Notes: a model not told the origin generated them from the sequence alone. A DNA stretch of 64,000 nt from Onchidella celtica (GCA_963931925.1 OZ007567.1:96168176-96232175), one strand, 5' to 3'; shown: positions 46,105 to 60,219, counted from the stretch's first letter. Made by a program: numbers and translations.

Positions 46105-46350
46105 CTAGACATACATTGTATACATAGATACACACATATTTATTAACATACTATAAGCCAGAACTTCAGAAGGCAGAAATTAAACAGTGAAACAGCAAAA
46201 ATAAAGTGAATTGAGAAGATAAATGGATTGGGAATGAGACCACAGCTAGAAGTGTTTTTTAAAAACGTGGGTTTTTAGATCAGTTTTGAATTTTGACTCA
46301 GTAGATGCTTCTCGCAATGATTTTGGCAGCGAGTTCCAGATGATATCATA

Positions 46351-46641
46351 ATGATATCTAGAGTTTCACCATTGTGCCATTATGATATCTGGGATTTCGC
46401 CATTGTGCCATAATGATATCTGGGGTTTCACCATTGTGCCATAATGATATCTGGGGTTTCACCATTGTGCCTTAATGATATATCTGGAGTTTCACCATAG
46501 TGCCATGATGATATCTGGAGTTTCACCATAGTGCCATAATGATATCTGGAGTTTCACCATAGTGCCATAATGATATCTGGAGTTTCACCATTGTGCCATA
46601 ATGATATCTGGGGTTTCACCACTGTGCCATAATATCTGGGG
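46351..46641 (+). repeat. 31-bp minisatellite, about 9 copies
   Basis: The consensus is ATGATATCTGGGGTTTCACC followed by ATTGTGCCATA. Units vary mainly at GGGG/GGAG and ATTGTG/ATAGTG. Neighbouring units share the same variants, which points to local duplication, and one unit carries an extra AT. There is no open frame of note. Confidence 0.95.
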
Positions 46642-47740
46642 ATTATTTTCCTACCCTATACGCCCCACAGTACTAATCCATCATTATTGAGTGCTCTGTC
46701 TCCATCTGTATTGCTATACGCGGATCCGCCACGCCCCACCCCCCCCCCCCCCGGCCTTTTTTTTGGGTCTCACTCACAGCTGTTGTCTGTTCACTAGAAT
46801 AATCCTGTCTTTATAATAACATTGCACAAAGTCATATGTGAATTTGTTGTGTAGGCAATGGGTTGGTTTGGGTTTCAGATATTGGGATGGATTTGTGTCA
46901 GGCCTACCCATTCTTTGCCTCTTTCCCTAACTCACTTTTCCCCCAGGCGCGTCCTCTGATATCATAGCTGTCCCGGGGGCACGGAGGGGGAGGGGGCTGG
47001 GAGTCGACGGTCCTGGTCACACCCCCACGTAGTGTGACGCAGGTTCCAACCACCTGTAAATTAGTGTAGCTTACAGAGGCTGGCATAATCAACCTCATCA
47101 GCTCCGGCTTAATTTAGCACACGGCTGTGCCTGAGATCTGCTGGGGGAGAGCAGAGCACGTACTCACCCTTTCCTTCTGCAACCTGATCTGTCTTCGCCT
47201 TCCCTCATTACCCACTCTTCTCTCCAGTCCCCCCCCCCCCCCCTCATACCGACCCAGATTCCAAAATGAATCTGGATCTTTCCTTTCCTCTTCCAGGTTG
47301 GTGCTTCCAGGTTGGTGCTTGGAGCAGCTAGCTCATTATTTCCTAAGCCCTTTTTTTTTATTTATGTAGAGGCATGGGCTGAGAGGTATGAGAAAATCTC
47401 ATGATAACATCAACTCATTTCCACTTTGTTGCGTTCAGATTATACATGCACACTGGCGTACACACACTCCTTCAGTACCTATGCACTAAGGTTTCTTTCT
47501 TTTTTGTTTTTTTGTTTTTTTGTTTGTTTTTCCCAATGCAGGCGTATAACTGTTCATTTCATATATTTTGTCGCTACTGTATTATTCCTTTCTTCTATAT
47601 ATCTCTTCCCTGCTTCCTTCTCTCTTGTGCGATTCGGAGATGTGAAATATAAATTTAGGAACCAGCAATGTCTGTATTTTGCACCTGGTTCTAACTCTTA
47701 ATTATTGCTTTTATTCTTTTAGCAATTTCATTTCCATACT
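46642..47740. other. Non-coding DNA
   Basis: No gene is supported. Contains poly-C runs 46739-46752 and 47229-47243 and a 14-bp tandem pair (TTCCAGGTTGGTGC twice, about 47293-47320). Confidence 0.6.
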
Positions 47741-48004
47741 TCATCTCACACAAAAATGCAGGGGCGCTTCTTCATATATAGTTGTACTTTCAGTAGCAAC
47801 ATAACAACATAGATCAAGCGATAAATCCGTTTTCTTTTCCACAAGGCATTGTGTTTCTCGTACATATGGCTCAAGTGACATAGTTTGTATTTTCAAACCA
47901 TATAATTTGACTAAGTATGGGTGAATATCGAATTTCACAGAACCGAAGAAAATATTCTCCGTTCTCAGAACGACGAGGCCAAGCGAGTCCAAGTCCATTG
48001 ACAT
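47741..48004 (-). CDS. Hypothetical 87-aa open frame
   Basis: An uninterrupted frame starts MSMDLDSLGLVVLRTENIFF and ends EEAPLHFCVR. Its composition is protein-like (mixed acidic, aromatic and aliphatic residues, no low complexity), unlike most chance frames here. An acceptor-like TTTTCTTACAG sits 12 bases before the first ATG. I do not recognise a domain or partner exon, and it may be a chance frame or transposon relic. Confidence 0.2.
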   Translation of the reverse strand: MSMDLDSLGLVVLRTENIFFGSVKFDIHPYLVKLYGLKIQTMSLEPYVRETQCLVEKKTDLSLDLCCYVATESTTIYEEAPLHFCVR

Positions 48005-51000
48005 TGTATTATTATACTGTAAGAAAATGGCGCCACTAAGGAATGAGGTCTAACTATACCCCACATACACATACCATTACCAGGCCTATAGCCCAGCGCG
48101 CGGCACATCATAGGGTAGGAGGTTTTTGGTGAAAGATTTATGCTTTTCTTTAATCAGCTTCAAATCAACACGCACTCGCCGCCGCCTTGAACCCCCCGTC
48201 GCCAGTGTCGGCCCTTTATCCAATCTCTTTCATCCGCAAGTTTTATGATAAAACAGGGCAAGCATGGAAACTGGATAGGCTAGTGGTCTTATTATTATGC
48301 CAAGGGTTGGATGTAAACTAAGTCGCAACAGCTTGCAGTGTAGCCTGCCAGAACGGTAAAAAATGGTCACAAAATGTCTGACGATAGTTTAAATCAAAAT
48401 GTACAGAATTCTACCAAATTTCTTTCTTTCCATCATCTTCTTCATATTTTTCCCCAGCTGTTGATCTGATCTTTCTCTTTCAGTGCCCGTCATTCTTTCC
48501 TTCTCTTTCTTACTTCTTTAACATGACTCCGAGCAGAATTCCAAACCTGAAATCGTTTAGCCAACCATAAAACATTTCCCCAGTTTATTCTTCAATATCT
48601 GAAAATTATTAATAGAATTCGCCATAAGTGCAAATAGTTGAGTTGTTACAGCAAGTGTACGGGATGCAAAGCATGTTGATTAAAATGAGTGCATGCCTAA
48701 TGATGGCAGCTGAAGAGACAGGAAGATGTCAGTTCTCATTTCGGGGAAAAAGTGAAAGACGGCTGTGTCCACTTAAATTGTTTTAGCGTTTTTAAAAAAA
48801 AAAAGTATAATGTGATGAGCAAAGAGGTAACGCATTGTAGTGGAGGGAAACAGATTTTTGGCTAAATGACCTTGATTATGACCACTACAATCAGCAAATA
48901 TTTAAAAAAAAACAAAAACAGAAAAGCTGAGGGATGGCAAGTTGGTTTCGATATCAGCAATGCGAACGGCATTCGTAAGGCATACGTTATGCTGTTCTTA
49001 TGGGCCAACGTGAAAACAGGCAACACGTTGCATTACTGCATTTATCATCGAATAATATCTGAAAAAGAGCAACGTTAGGAGTAAAATTATAAATCTTGCT
49101 AGACCAATCCGCTTTTCGTTCAGTGATCCCAAATATCATTTCATGCTTTGTGTAGATTACGGATTTTATTGTCGCTCAGTGTAATTCAACCGCTTTTTGC
49201 CACGGAGCGCTTGAAATAGTTGCGCCACCAGTTCATAATTTATGAACTTGGCGAGGCCGAGGCTCCGTTTCCGTAGCATGATCCCAGTTTATCGTCTCTT
49301 GCAATGTGTGGATCGTGATTAAGTTCACATTAAGAGTTTTTCGCTTTCTTTGCCCTCTGATTTGTTGTTTTGTTGTTGGTTGATTTTTGTTTCTCCCCTT
49401 CAGCGCTGAAGTGGTTATGGGGAAATGGCCACTTACCTTACTTGGTAACATAGCCAAGCTTCGCAGATAGGGAGGGCCTGGTATACGCAGTAATCTAGGT
49501 TGAACGTTGAGCAGCATTTTGATAGTGGGTGTTTGTTTTATGTCTGTGCCTCGAGCTTACTTTCACTGGAACTCAAGATCAGCTTTTGTTTGTTAGTTAC
49601 ATAAACCTTGTGCTTTGTTATAGAAAATGTCGTGGATGAATTTTGCATGTTTCCAATGGTCCGTCGGAAACGCCCAAAAACAATACGTCAACAAATGCTC
49701 ATTCTGGATATAATTTGGAGTTAAACAAAGAAACGTTGGTAGAAGTGGCTAAAAGACCTCTCTTGGAACTTTTGCCTTTTGATGCGCATGCCAGGTTATT
49801 CTGAACTGTGTGTTTGAGAGGGAGAAAAGCGCAGTGTAATTTTGGAAATGATATTGCTGGCTGGAAGATTGCATCCGGTCGATAAATGATCATTGATTCT
49901 TTTGACAGCTCGAGAGCGTGAGCTATTTCCGTCTTCAATCCATTCTCGTGTCCATCCATTTCTAAATGCTTCTTCATTTTTGGCCCGGGAAGCGTAACGT
50001 TTGGTTGTGAGCTGATGACAATTTGGAAAACCTCTTGGCGGGGAAAATAAACACAAACAAAAACAATCGAAAAAGTCCTCGGTGATCAAACAGAAAGACG
50101 TGTAGTTATGGGCCCTTTAAGAGTGCAAATTTTATTTTAATTTTTGAAAACTGAAAATATTGCACCCCCCCCCCCTCCCCACCTCCCTCTGGCCCCCTTC
50201 AAAAAATTCATTCAAACAGAAATGCTATGAATTGTTTGATTCATTTTAACATCCGTACCTGTGAGCTCTCGTTTCCGTCCGTAATTATTGTTGGAAGGAA
50301 GACAAAGCTATGGTGAAGGAGAAAAGAGCCCAGTGTTTGCCAATGGTCGCCAGTGATTCATATAGCCAGGCATGCATTTCTGGCGTTGTCTTCGGTAGTT
50401 GCTGCAGGCAATGCGGTAGACAGACGACCAAGTGCGTGCTGTATGTGAATAGGGACCCGACCAGCTTGTTAGAGAGAGGCCGTCGTCGATTGATTCTCTG
50501 AAAACAGTTATGGACACAAATAGACGTGTGAACTCAAGGTCAAAGTGCATTGGAAAATTGCCTGGTGCGGTGTTGGTGAACCATCGCCTCAATGTTCTCT
50601 GTTCGGTACTGGTAGCAAGTTTGAAGGTGATGACCGAAGGCCGGCTCTGTACTGACGAGGGCGAGCACGTAAAGTTAATTAACTGTCAACATTCCCCGAG
50701 TTTTGGTGTGAAGTGGACACTGACTGCAATTACTATTTTGTCCTTGTCAGTCAATGTGTCAAAGATCAGAGTGCTTTATCATTTCAATCTGTTTGAATCC
50801 GTGTTAAAAAGTTTCTAGGTTTATCATGTTGGTCTTTTTTCATGTAATAGGGCCCCAGCGCTCATCAGTTTGGACTCTCCGAGTCAATGATATACCACTT
50901 ATCATTGTAGCCCCTCTACATCGGCAGAAAAAAAAAAAGTTATAGCAATTAATAATAATAGGCACATTCTATTGTTGAACATTTACGGACAATCTGAGGT

Positions 51001-54000
51001 TTGAGTTTCGAAAAGACTGTATTTTCAATGCTTATAACTGCTTTAGAGGTAACTTCGTCAAAATGAGAGTTGTTCAACTGTTGTGTTTGAAACTGTCGGT
51101 TGAATGAGGGAGCGTTCTCTGGTTTGATTAGAAGGTTACATTGCATCATTTTTGTTTGTTTCTGGGTTTAGTAGGCTTTCCATAGCGGTAAAATCTGTGA
51201 CGAATGATAATTGACCATCTGTGATGATACGGTACATGATACAATCAGCGCCTGATATTCAATGGTATTGTGTAGCAGTGTAATACAGCCCTCTCTCACT
51301 TTCTCTCTCTATATGTTTGTTTCACCCATAAATCGAATGGCTGCGTGGCTTGTGTGTAGCTCTCGGACGAGAGTTATATAATGAACACTCAGGCAAAAGG
51401 AAATGGAACTTTGAATCAGTTTGCCCAGTGCGGGGGGGGGGGGGGGCGAAGAAAGGATTTTTGGTGAGGGGGCGGGGCGAAAAATTCATTCTATTTCTCA
51501 CCCTAAACACTTTTAGTAACGTTTCAGACGGGGGGTAGGGAAGAAGATTGAGAGGTTGGCCGAATGTTTTGCGACAGATCAGAATGGTAAAGTTGCCAAG
51601 TGATAACCGTCATTATTGTTAAATTGTTTCTTGAAATTTGACAAGTGCTGTATTGTGACAGGAGGAGTGGAAGACTGTTGTCTGTGATATTTAAACAGCA
51701 AACAAAGTAAACTTCCGGCGACTCCCAGGAGCACGTCCTTTGTTCTTATTGTGAACCAGTAAACCTCTCTCGGTGGCGGTCGCTAAACAGTGGAAATACA
51801 CTTGTCAGGCCTCAATATATTACATAAATATAATTATAAATATAATATATAAATATAAATGAATTACATAAATGTAATTGTTCATTAGGAGACTGTCCCA
51901 AAACAAGAGAAAGAACCGAGTCAGATCTAGGTAGCGTCACACTCCACAGTTACGCCATTTAATTTGTGTGTGTGCTTTAAACCCCCAGCAAAGTTCACTG
52001 CGACCTTAAACAAGGCGGAGGAATTCGAAAGGATGTCTAGACACGAAAGGTAATGCATTATCCGCTGTCTAGCTCTTGGGACAGGGAACAAGCAGGTTGC
52101 AGTGAAATCTATAGACTCATTATGCATCACTGCTGACGAGTGTATTAAGCTGATTTTCAAATCGCTGTCGCATATATTACGGCAGTTCTTGCTCCTACTA
52201 GTAATGTTTATTTAATGTAGTTTCAGATGTAAGACTTTTAAAAAGCAGGATTCCGGTGGTGGTTAGGGCTACTGTCACTACTTGTGAGATACTTTTAAGG
52301 GAAATGAGAGAGTTGGTTGTTTCTGATGTCTCTTCTACTTCTTTTCTGTCACTAGGATGTAAAACGGGACAAACCCTTTTTGTCCAGACAGTGGTGAGAC
52401 TGGGAGAAACATTCACAAGCAACTTGGGCAGATGAATCTAAAACGCCACTTAATGTGTCACAACAGCAGTTTATTTATGGTCGTATGACGTGCTTTTGTA
52501 CAGAGTTTGTGAAGTAGGAGTGAAGGCCTTTTATTTTAGAGTACATGTACTTACCAACAGGAAGGAACTTCTGTCTCACACTCAAGGGTTTCGGTCAAGT
52601 TCATGCAGTTTGCATTCTTATCCTAATCTTTTTGACTTTTTTTTTCTTAATACGTTTCATTTACGAAAGAGAAGTGGGGGCTTTTCGCCATATATTATAA
52701 AGATCACTATAAGTCATTGTGCATGGAAATAATCCAAGAATCATTTCAGTTAAGGGTAATTGTTTCGACTTTCCACATTATCATGTAAGATTTGTATTGT
52801 AAAATAATACCCCTCGAAACTTGCAGTAGAAACATAAAAAGAAAATACTCTTGTATTCTTTTCATGTAGTTGAGTCATAAGGGAGTACAGTTTCATTTGA
52901 GGTTAATCAGAATATTACTGCGTAACATTGAGAATAAACCTAAAAAAATAAATTTAAAACAATCCTCCTTCTGTTCTAGGGCGTGGTTGAAGACAGCCCT
53001 TCAGTCGAGCATGAGCAGGAACTTGTATTCCACATAATTTTTTTTTTGCATTCATCTTGGAAAATGAGCGCAGGCATGTCTAGACAGAAGTGTCTGACCT
53101 CCAATATAGTGTGATGTAAAGTTTCATGGTTTGGTTGAAAAATGTTCTGTTTCATTCATATGGCAAGCGATCTCCAGCCCGATTCCAAATTGCCTTCGTG
53201 ATTGCTGTTCATTGCAAGTTCTATTCTATCTGCGTGGACGCCACATCGTCTAGTCTGGGTCAAGAGAGGATTATACTTTTCATTGGCTTGGGGATAGTAA
53301 GGAGATTGCTACTGTGTAATTTTCTGTCCGCATTCCGTCCTGCAAAATGTCACTGTTCTACTTTTGGAGTCGTAAATATAGGTTAAGCTAAGGCCAAGCT
53401 CATTCTCGGAATTGTTTTTGTTTTCGGGCTGTGTTTGATTACAAAGAAACATCTTTGCTTGTCATGCCGAGCGTGGGTGGAACGCGGGCGGTTACGTGAG
53501 ATTGCTCGTGCAGCCGTTTTCCCCAGAGATGACCAGAGTGCCAGAATTTCCTTTAGTTTTCTCAGTTAGGTTAGAGAGCTAGATCTGTTCCGAAAGCGAC
53601 ATACACACAGTCAGCTTGCAGGTCAGAGTAGACCAACTTGGCTTTCGGTGAAATGGTTAAATGCCATGTTGAGACTGCTTTAAGGTTGAGCCATGTTACT
53701 TCATAACAGGAATATTGCCTTGTTGCGGGAAATGTCCTCGTACACCAACTGAGGTCAAATTGTTTTTTAACATCGTTTTATGAAATGAAAGGAGCTCTGT
53801 CGTTTTCTTTGGGTTATACTCTCATGCAATAAATAGTCTCCTTTGGTCATCAACTTGGAAATTGAACAAAGAACAAAAAGAGACACAGTGCGAAATTACG
53901 ACGTCTCCAGTGCAGTTTGGTCCTTGGCAAATAGGCTTTCCACCCCCCCCCCCCCAGAACATAAACGCGGCAGAATAATCCTTGTTTGTAACATGCACAC

Positions 54001-56314
54001 GAGCGTTCATTTGGCTTCTTCCACATAGATGCATGAATCGGATCCAGAAGTCAAATTTGGTGGCCACAACAAACCGTGGAACTAAGGCATGCACAAATAC
54101 CCAGTTATTGGTCCCGGTTGCTATGCCTGGACCTATGCCGTGTGTAGTCAGACATACATTTCTGTACGCCAGCGGGAACTCATATATTAAATCTGGGGAA
54201 AATTTAGGAGAGACATTGGAATAGAACAACATTATTTATTGTGTTTACAAAGTGTTTGTTCCAGAGCTTGGTATTTCAGCAGCTAGATTTAGTTGTAAAC
54301 CATAGTCTACGCAGTGCAACCATTGTCGGGCTGGGTCACCAACAACGTAAAGAGCTGGGAGGTGTTCCAGTCAATGTTTACATTTAACCCATTTGAATGA
54401 ATGCACCGGGAATCAATGCGGATGGACTTGACCGCAAGCCTCTCCTTGGTGTTTGTTCATCGCGTCTCAGTGTCAATGCTTTGCTACAGGCAACAGTTCC
54501 CTGACAGCAATGATCATCACCGGCGGTTCTCGGACTGGGAAGGCCGGTACACGGCCAGGTTACCACGGTCTCCTGATTTCTTATCTTTAATCATTTTAGT
54601 GACGTTCGGCTGTCTGGTCGCAATTCTGACCCGATGACATAACATTTTTTTTCCCTAATAATATCTGTTTTTCGAAGAACATGTTGATGAGTCCTCGGCC
54701 CCACAATATACATACAAAACGGCTCGTTGTTTTAAAAAAAAAAAGTGATAAAAAAAGAACAACCATGTAAGAACAGAAGATTCTAGGATTAATTTTAATG
54801 TTCACTATAACTTCGGCAAATTTTCACCCTGAGCGATAATTGTTCATCGCATATTTAATATTTCATATGAAGAAAAGAGGGATATAGAAAGCAAACACCA
54901 CTGTAAGGTGCTGGTGAGTACTCCCGATTTTTGCCGAACTGTTCAGTATGGGAACCACTGTTATAAACAGCCTAGCCTAAAGATTTAGCTCTTCTTCCGG
55001 TCCGCCCAGGTGTAACTCTGCTGTGGCTATTTCTGTCCTTGAACAAGAGAACGTTGATCTTCAAACCTATTGCAGGGATAGCAATTCGTATTTGATGCGA
55101 AGCTGCTGTAAACGAGTTATGTGTTTTGGTAGTAATTTTGGTCAACTGTGGTAAGTAACATTGCCAGAAAGTATAATTCATTGTATGTCCTTATCTGTCT
55201 GTATGTTTGTGACCTATAGCATGCCAAACTGCTGACCAGAGAGTGTTGATCAATAGGTAGTAGTAAATTAACCGTGTGTGGTCACTTAGGCTCAGCCTAT
55301 CTGCCCTTCCGTTTGTCTGCTTTTTGAATATGCGCATAGCTTTGCTTGAATTTTACGCTTTATTTCTCATTCTGATTTTCAAATCGTTGTGAGAGAGTAT
55401 TTCAGTGGTTCATCATAACTGTGTTCCAGTAAACAAACCCAGCTGATCCTTTCATGGCAAACACCCACTCAGCTAATCGCATATTGCCACACCATATCAA
55501 GCTATCTTGCATGGCACACTTCAGACATTGCTATCAGTAGGTCAGGTCTTGAAGCTTTGTGATATCGGCTCTTTTTTATCAATATCATTAATTTATCTTA
55601 ATGCACTACTGTGTTCCCGACCCTTCAGCTCAAGAAATGATACATGTTTTCTATCTTTTGATAGACATAAAATAACTTTGGGGGACTTAAAAGTCACGGA
55701 CTGAACGACATAATTGTTTGTATGTATTGTTCTTTATTCATTACCAAGAGCTTATTTGTCACTGTGGCCATGGCTGAGGCTTCGGCACGATATCATTTTC
55801 TAGGTTATTATGGTCAAATCTGGCTGCCTTCTGTTGATGACACACACAGGCCACACTTGAGGCTGCAGGAAATGAGTTTCGCGAGCCAGCTTAATGGCCC
55901 TCGGGTCCTGTTTGCAGTTACAGCAGCCAGTGGCATAGACGGCGGTTTTCTGCTGTCACACCGGACAAACATTGCATAACTGACCTGTCAAGCAGTGTTA
56001 CACACATCGCTCATCCTTCATTCCTCCGTCCTGTCGTCTTTGCTTGTTTGGGCCGCTTTCGGTAAAGGGGCAGTGAGAAACTGTGCCCCCCATCCCCCAA
56101 ATACATAATAAACATACCTCTTTAAGTACAGCGTCTTAACATGACCGTCCCGGATCTCTTTCATTGATCGTATGCGCTGTTTGAGCAAGTTTGAAAGGTG
56201 ATAAATATAGATTGGCCTGTGTCACGAACTGGGTCCGAGCGTAGCTATCTTTAGTCAGCGTAAAGCCAGATTGTTATTATAACATCTAGAAAATTCAAAA
56301 TTCAACCCGCGCTG

Positions 56315-56348
<34 letters not shown>

Positions 56349-59300
56349 TCTCAGCGATAGCTAATCTATACAGATCCATGTATAAAATACCTTGTGAATG
56401 ATCCTTGGGGCAGTTTAATCATTCCTGTCAAAGGCGGAGCAGAAAGAAGAGTATTAAGTCGCCGCGGGAGGTCATGCTCAGGCTGTCTTTACGTGCCAGG
56501 GAAAGACAGTATGTGTTGTTTTTGTCGCAGAGACCATAAGTTTACCTTAATCTGCATGATTCGAGCATGCCTTTTTCTTTTTTTTTTTTTAAACAGGGTT
56601 TTTTAGACGAATTTTTCTAAAAAAAAATAAAAAAATTTTGTAACCTTACGACACTATTTCATCACCAACTAGTTTCACTTCCGACACTGAACTGTGTCTC
56701 AGTAAATATAGCATGGTTTTATAATGAACCAAAGTGATGGCAAGCATTGTCTCACCAGAATTTGATAGAACTTGGCAGTACCGGTACGCACGCAAGGGCT
56801 GCAAAGGTATCTCTCTGTCTCGTCATAAAACATGCATGGCGTCGGTGCGTGTACTCAGAATATCTACGTAGCTGCTGATGACGCCGAGAATTAGTGCACT
56901 GGGTGCTGGCGTTATTCCTTGCGATGCTTTGCGTGTTTGCTCACGTGTATCGTGTTGTAACGACTGAGACAGTTTAATAAATGTATTATTAGCCGTCTGT
57001 CTCGTGGAATTATGTACCGAGTCTGGTCTCCATTTCCCTGGGTACTCTGAGAGATCTCTCGTGGTGCCACCAAATATCACACACGTGCACGAGTACACCC
57101 ACGTAGTCTTATCCATTTCCCCCCAAAATACCTCTTGGATTTTCGGCCTCGTAAAGTCTGTAATTCTCTAATGGAAAATTGCATGGACAGAAAAGACAAC
57201 ATAAAATTGATGGCGATTCCCCGAAGGCGTTAAATTAATACATCCCAGTCCTGTGATGATGATGATGAGTCCTGTGTGCAAGATCCATGCGCGACCAGGA
57301 GTAATTTCCCCAAGAAACCATGTCAGCTTTAACATTTCCTCATCCCGTGTGTATTTCTGCAATTTTCATTGACGTCACTTCTGTCATCGGTGTTTATGCT
57401 TATTTTGGTGGTAGTGTAAGTTGGCCTTTTTTTTTTTTTTGCAGCTATCAGAAGAGGTATATAACATTTTGTAGTTTGTTTGGCGTACTAAGCAGTCGCC
57501 ACGTCAATCCTTAATCCGGAACGTCTGTCTGTCTTCTTTCTGTCTGTCTGTGTGTCCGTCTGTTTGTCTGTTCCTCCACATATTTTGTTATAAATCCAGC
57601 ATAGTGTCAGATTGGGTCGGTGCCGCTCCCTCATCGTAATTTTTTTTTTTTTTTAAAGGGGCACCCCTTTCTTCGCTCTCTACTTCACCGTGCCCCTCCT
57701 GAAGACAGAGATGAAATCAGAGAAAACTGTGAAGACTGTAGACATTATTATCACTTCTGAAAGTGTCCACCAGTTCTCACGCACGCAATGTGAATGAAGC
57801 ACGATTTCCATTTGACGCCCAATGGAGCAATGAAATCACTAAACCATAACTCCAATCTCACGGTTGAATTCTGAAAATTTTAACTTCAGACAGGATATAA
57901 ATACACATATATCATCATTCAAATCCTGAACTTAAAATTTGCATGTTTATCCGTGCTTGAACCTCAACCCCATTTAGGTGTCACGATGAAGGCGCGGGAC
58001 ATCGTTTGGGTGTTACGGTGCGCCACCACGGTAGCTGCTATATTGGGCTATGCATGGTTCCCCCGTTGAGATAGTTAAAACATTAAAAGTGTGAAGAACC
58101 CCACAGTACAGGGTTATCTATTTAAGGCATACATGGAGATCTTCCAGGAAAAGCGAGACGACGTGTTATCATCTAAGGATGGAATGGATTGATAATTATC
58201 TGGCTCCTGAACATTCCACTTTCAATCCTAAGTATTCCCGGTCCCATTTTCTGCTCTTACTCATTAACTGTTAAAAGAGAGAAAGGAGAAGCCAGACGAA
58301 GTGTTCCTATGATCACAGGACATTTCCACCTCGGAAATCCTACATGTGCGCGGCCAGTGTTATCTATGTGTTTCCATGGTGCCATTTATTTTGATTGCCT
58401 GCCGCTCGTCTTGTACTGGGGGGCACTGCAAGTGGCTACATCAGTGTGGCCATCAGGCACATATCGCAGATCTATCTGCACTGGACCGACAGGCTCATTT
58501 AGCCGTGGTCAGTTTGGATGGGGGGGGGGGGGAGTGTCAGGGTCAGCCGGTCATCACGGAATGGGGGCGAGCGACGTGGGACGGGGGGGGGGGGTCCAGT
58601 GAAAATAAACAAAGGGGTGAGAATGACGCATCAACTGCCTCACTTGAAAGGGGCGAGAGGGGAAGAAAAAAACAACAAAGCAAGGGCCTTTAACCGCTGT
58701 CCGCCGGGACACACAAAGGGCCTTAATTGGAAAGGAAGAGGGTTGCCCATGCATTGGGGATTGGAGAGAGGAATTTTGCTGTGGAGTATGCAGGGGTCCT
58801 GGATGATTGTGTTCTTACGGCCAAATGATTTTTTTTTTTATCCAGTGCAAGTCCTGAATTCATGCTGTTGGTAGGTCATCCTCTGAAACTAATGTTTGAA
58901 CTTGTGGTGAATTTATGAATTTAAGCATTTAGATTTGTCGTCGTCTCCCCCCCCCCCCCCTTTTTTTTTTTTGGGGTTAAAATTTGAGTGGCGATGAGTG
59001 CCGCTTTATGATGGTAGATACACCGAGTTCCAATGGGAAACTTCAGTAAAAAATAAAGGACATTCGGGGAAACCCATGTAATGCTCATAGATCAGACTTA
59101 AGTGCAACAAAGTCGAACGACTTGAGCATGGTAAAGTAATTCACTCCAACATTATTGAAATGAAAAACAACAAAACGCTGAGATCTCTGAGGTCTATCAA
59201 GGTGGTCATTGAGGTTTTGAGCACGGCGTTGGGGTTGAGAGACAAGACGTTGTGATTATGGTTGAGTTAGACTTCGGTGCCGGTGCTATAAAGGCATAAT

Positions 59301-60009
59301 ACACATGTAGTGATTATTTTTCAACCCGATATGGGAAGACACGCCATTGATTATACGTATTATGATAGCTTACACAACACTCATATTGAGGTTTTTAAAA
59401 TAAATAAAAAAATTCTTAATTCTTGAAATGTGACAACCAGAAATCTTCACAAAAGTCGAGGTTTTTTATTGAAAACCTGGCACCAGAAAAAGTCTGGTCT
59501 TGACTCTTGGTTTTCTCAGAGGCAACCAAAAAGCCATTCAAAAACATCCCCGGCAAGGTAGTCAAGTAGAAAGTCTTACTTACAGCACCCACCTCCAGCG
59601 TTATGCCTCACTAATTTTGTTGTTCCACCACTCAGCCTCAGTGCACAGTGCACTTGCTGATCAAGAGCGCGGCTGTCTGCTCTAAGATATACCTGGTGCC
59701 CCTCGTCAGCTGACACTCTGCACTAGGACACGCCAGGCAGTCCCATCGTAGTTTGCTCACAACGTTCATGAGTAATCTGGGGCGGCTCAGTTCTGAGGTC
59801 TGGTGGTAATGCAATGTGCGAAACTTGAATGGAGGACAAAGGGCAGGAAACAGGGCTATTTAAATAACTTTTGGGTTAAACGTTAAGTGACACAATTCTA
59901 AAAAAAAAGAAAAAGGGGGGAGGGAGGGGTACACAGTACAGCTTGTGTTCAAGGCGGTGTCTCGGGATACACAGTTTTAGTTGACTGTTTTAACAATTTG
60001 TGAATGGAT
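48005..60009. other. Long gene-poor stretch
   Basis: Twelve kilobases in which I can support no exon. Simple sequence includes poly-C 50165-50175, poly-G 51432-51446, an AT-only tandem stretch 51815-51880, poly-C 53943-53955, (CA)n 56315-56342, (CTGT)n about 57524-57570, poly-G 58520-58532 and 58583-58592, and poly-C 58947-58960 followed by T12. Confidence 0.5.
56315..56342. repeat. (CA)n microsatellite
   Basis: An uninterrupted run of 14 AC dinucleotides. Confidence 0.95.
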
Positions 60010-60219
60010 CTGGCGAAATCGGGCTTAAGGTGATATTTTTTTTTTTTACCTAATATTTCTAAGACGATTTCAAGCAGAATATTTTAAATGAATGCAGAGG
60101 AACGGCTAATCTTGCTGGCAAGAAGTAAAAGATATAAGCAATTTTCATAGAATTTTGTCCCCACTTCAGAGAGGTTTTCTGAAGAATGTGGCCTTTCACC
60201 TTAAGCCCAATTTCGCTGG
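60010..60219. mobile_element. Small MITE-like element with about 24-bp inverted ends
   Basis: Left GGCGAAATCGGGCTTAAGGTGA (60012-60033) and right 60196-60219 are inverted copies with one mismatch in the core, enclosing about 160 bp of AT-rich DNA. No clear target-site duplication. The superfamily is unknown. Confidence 0.55.

Larger units (their letters stand above)
41651..46350. other. Gene-poor DNA upstream of PSMD4
   Basis: No coding exon could be supported. Includes the GA microsatellite, a retroelement-like tail, a weak + strand promoter candidate near 43.4-43.6 kb, T-rich tracts at 44.76-44.97 kb and a CT tract at 46.05-46.10 kb. Confidence 0.5.

Noticed and set aside
57985-58068. 27-codon frame starting MKARDIVWVLRC, possible small membrane peptide
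   Set aside because: Too short, with no splice or promoter context. Chance is likely.
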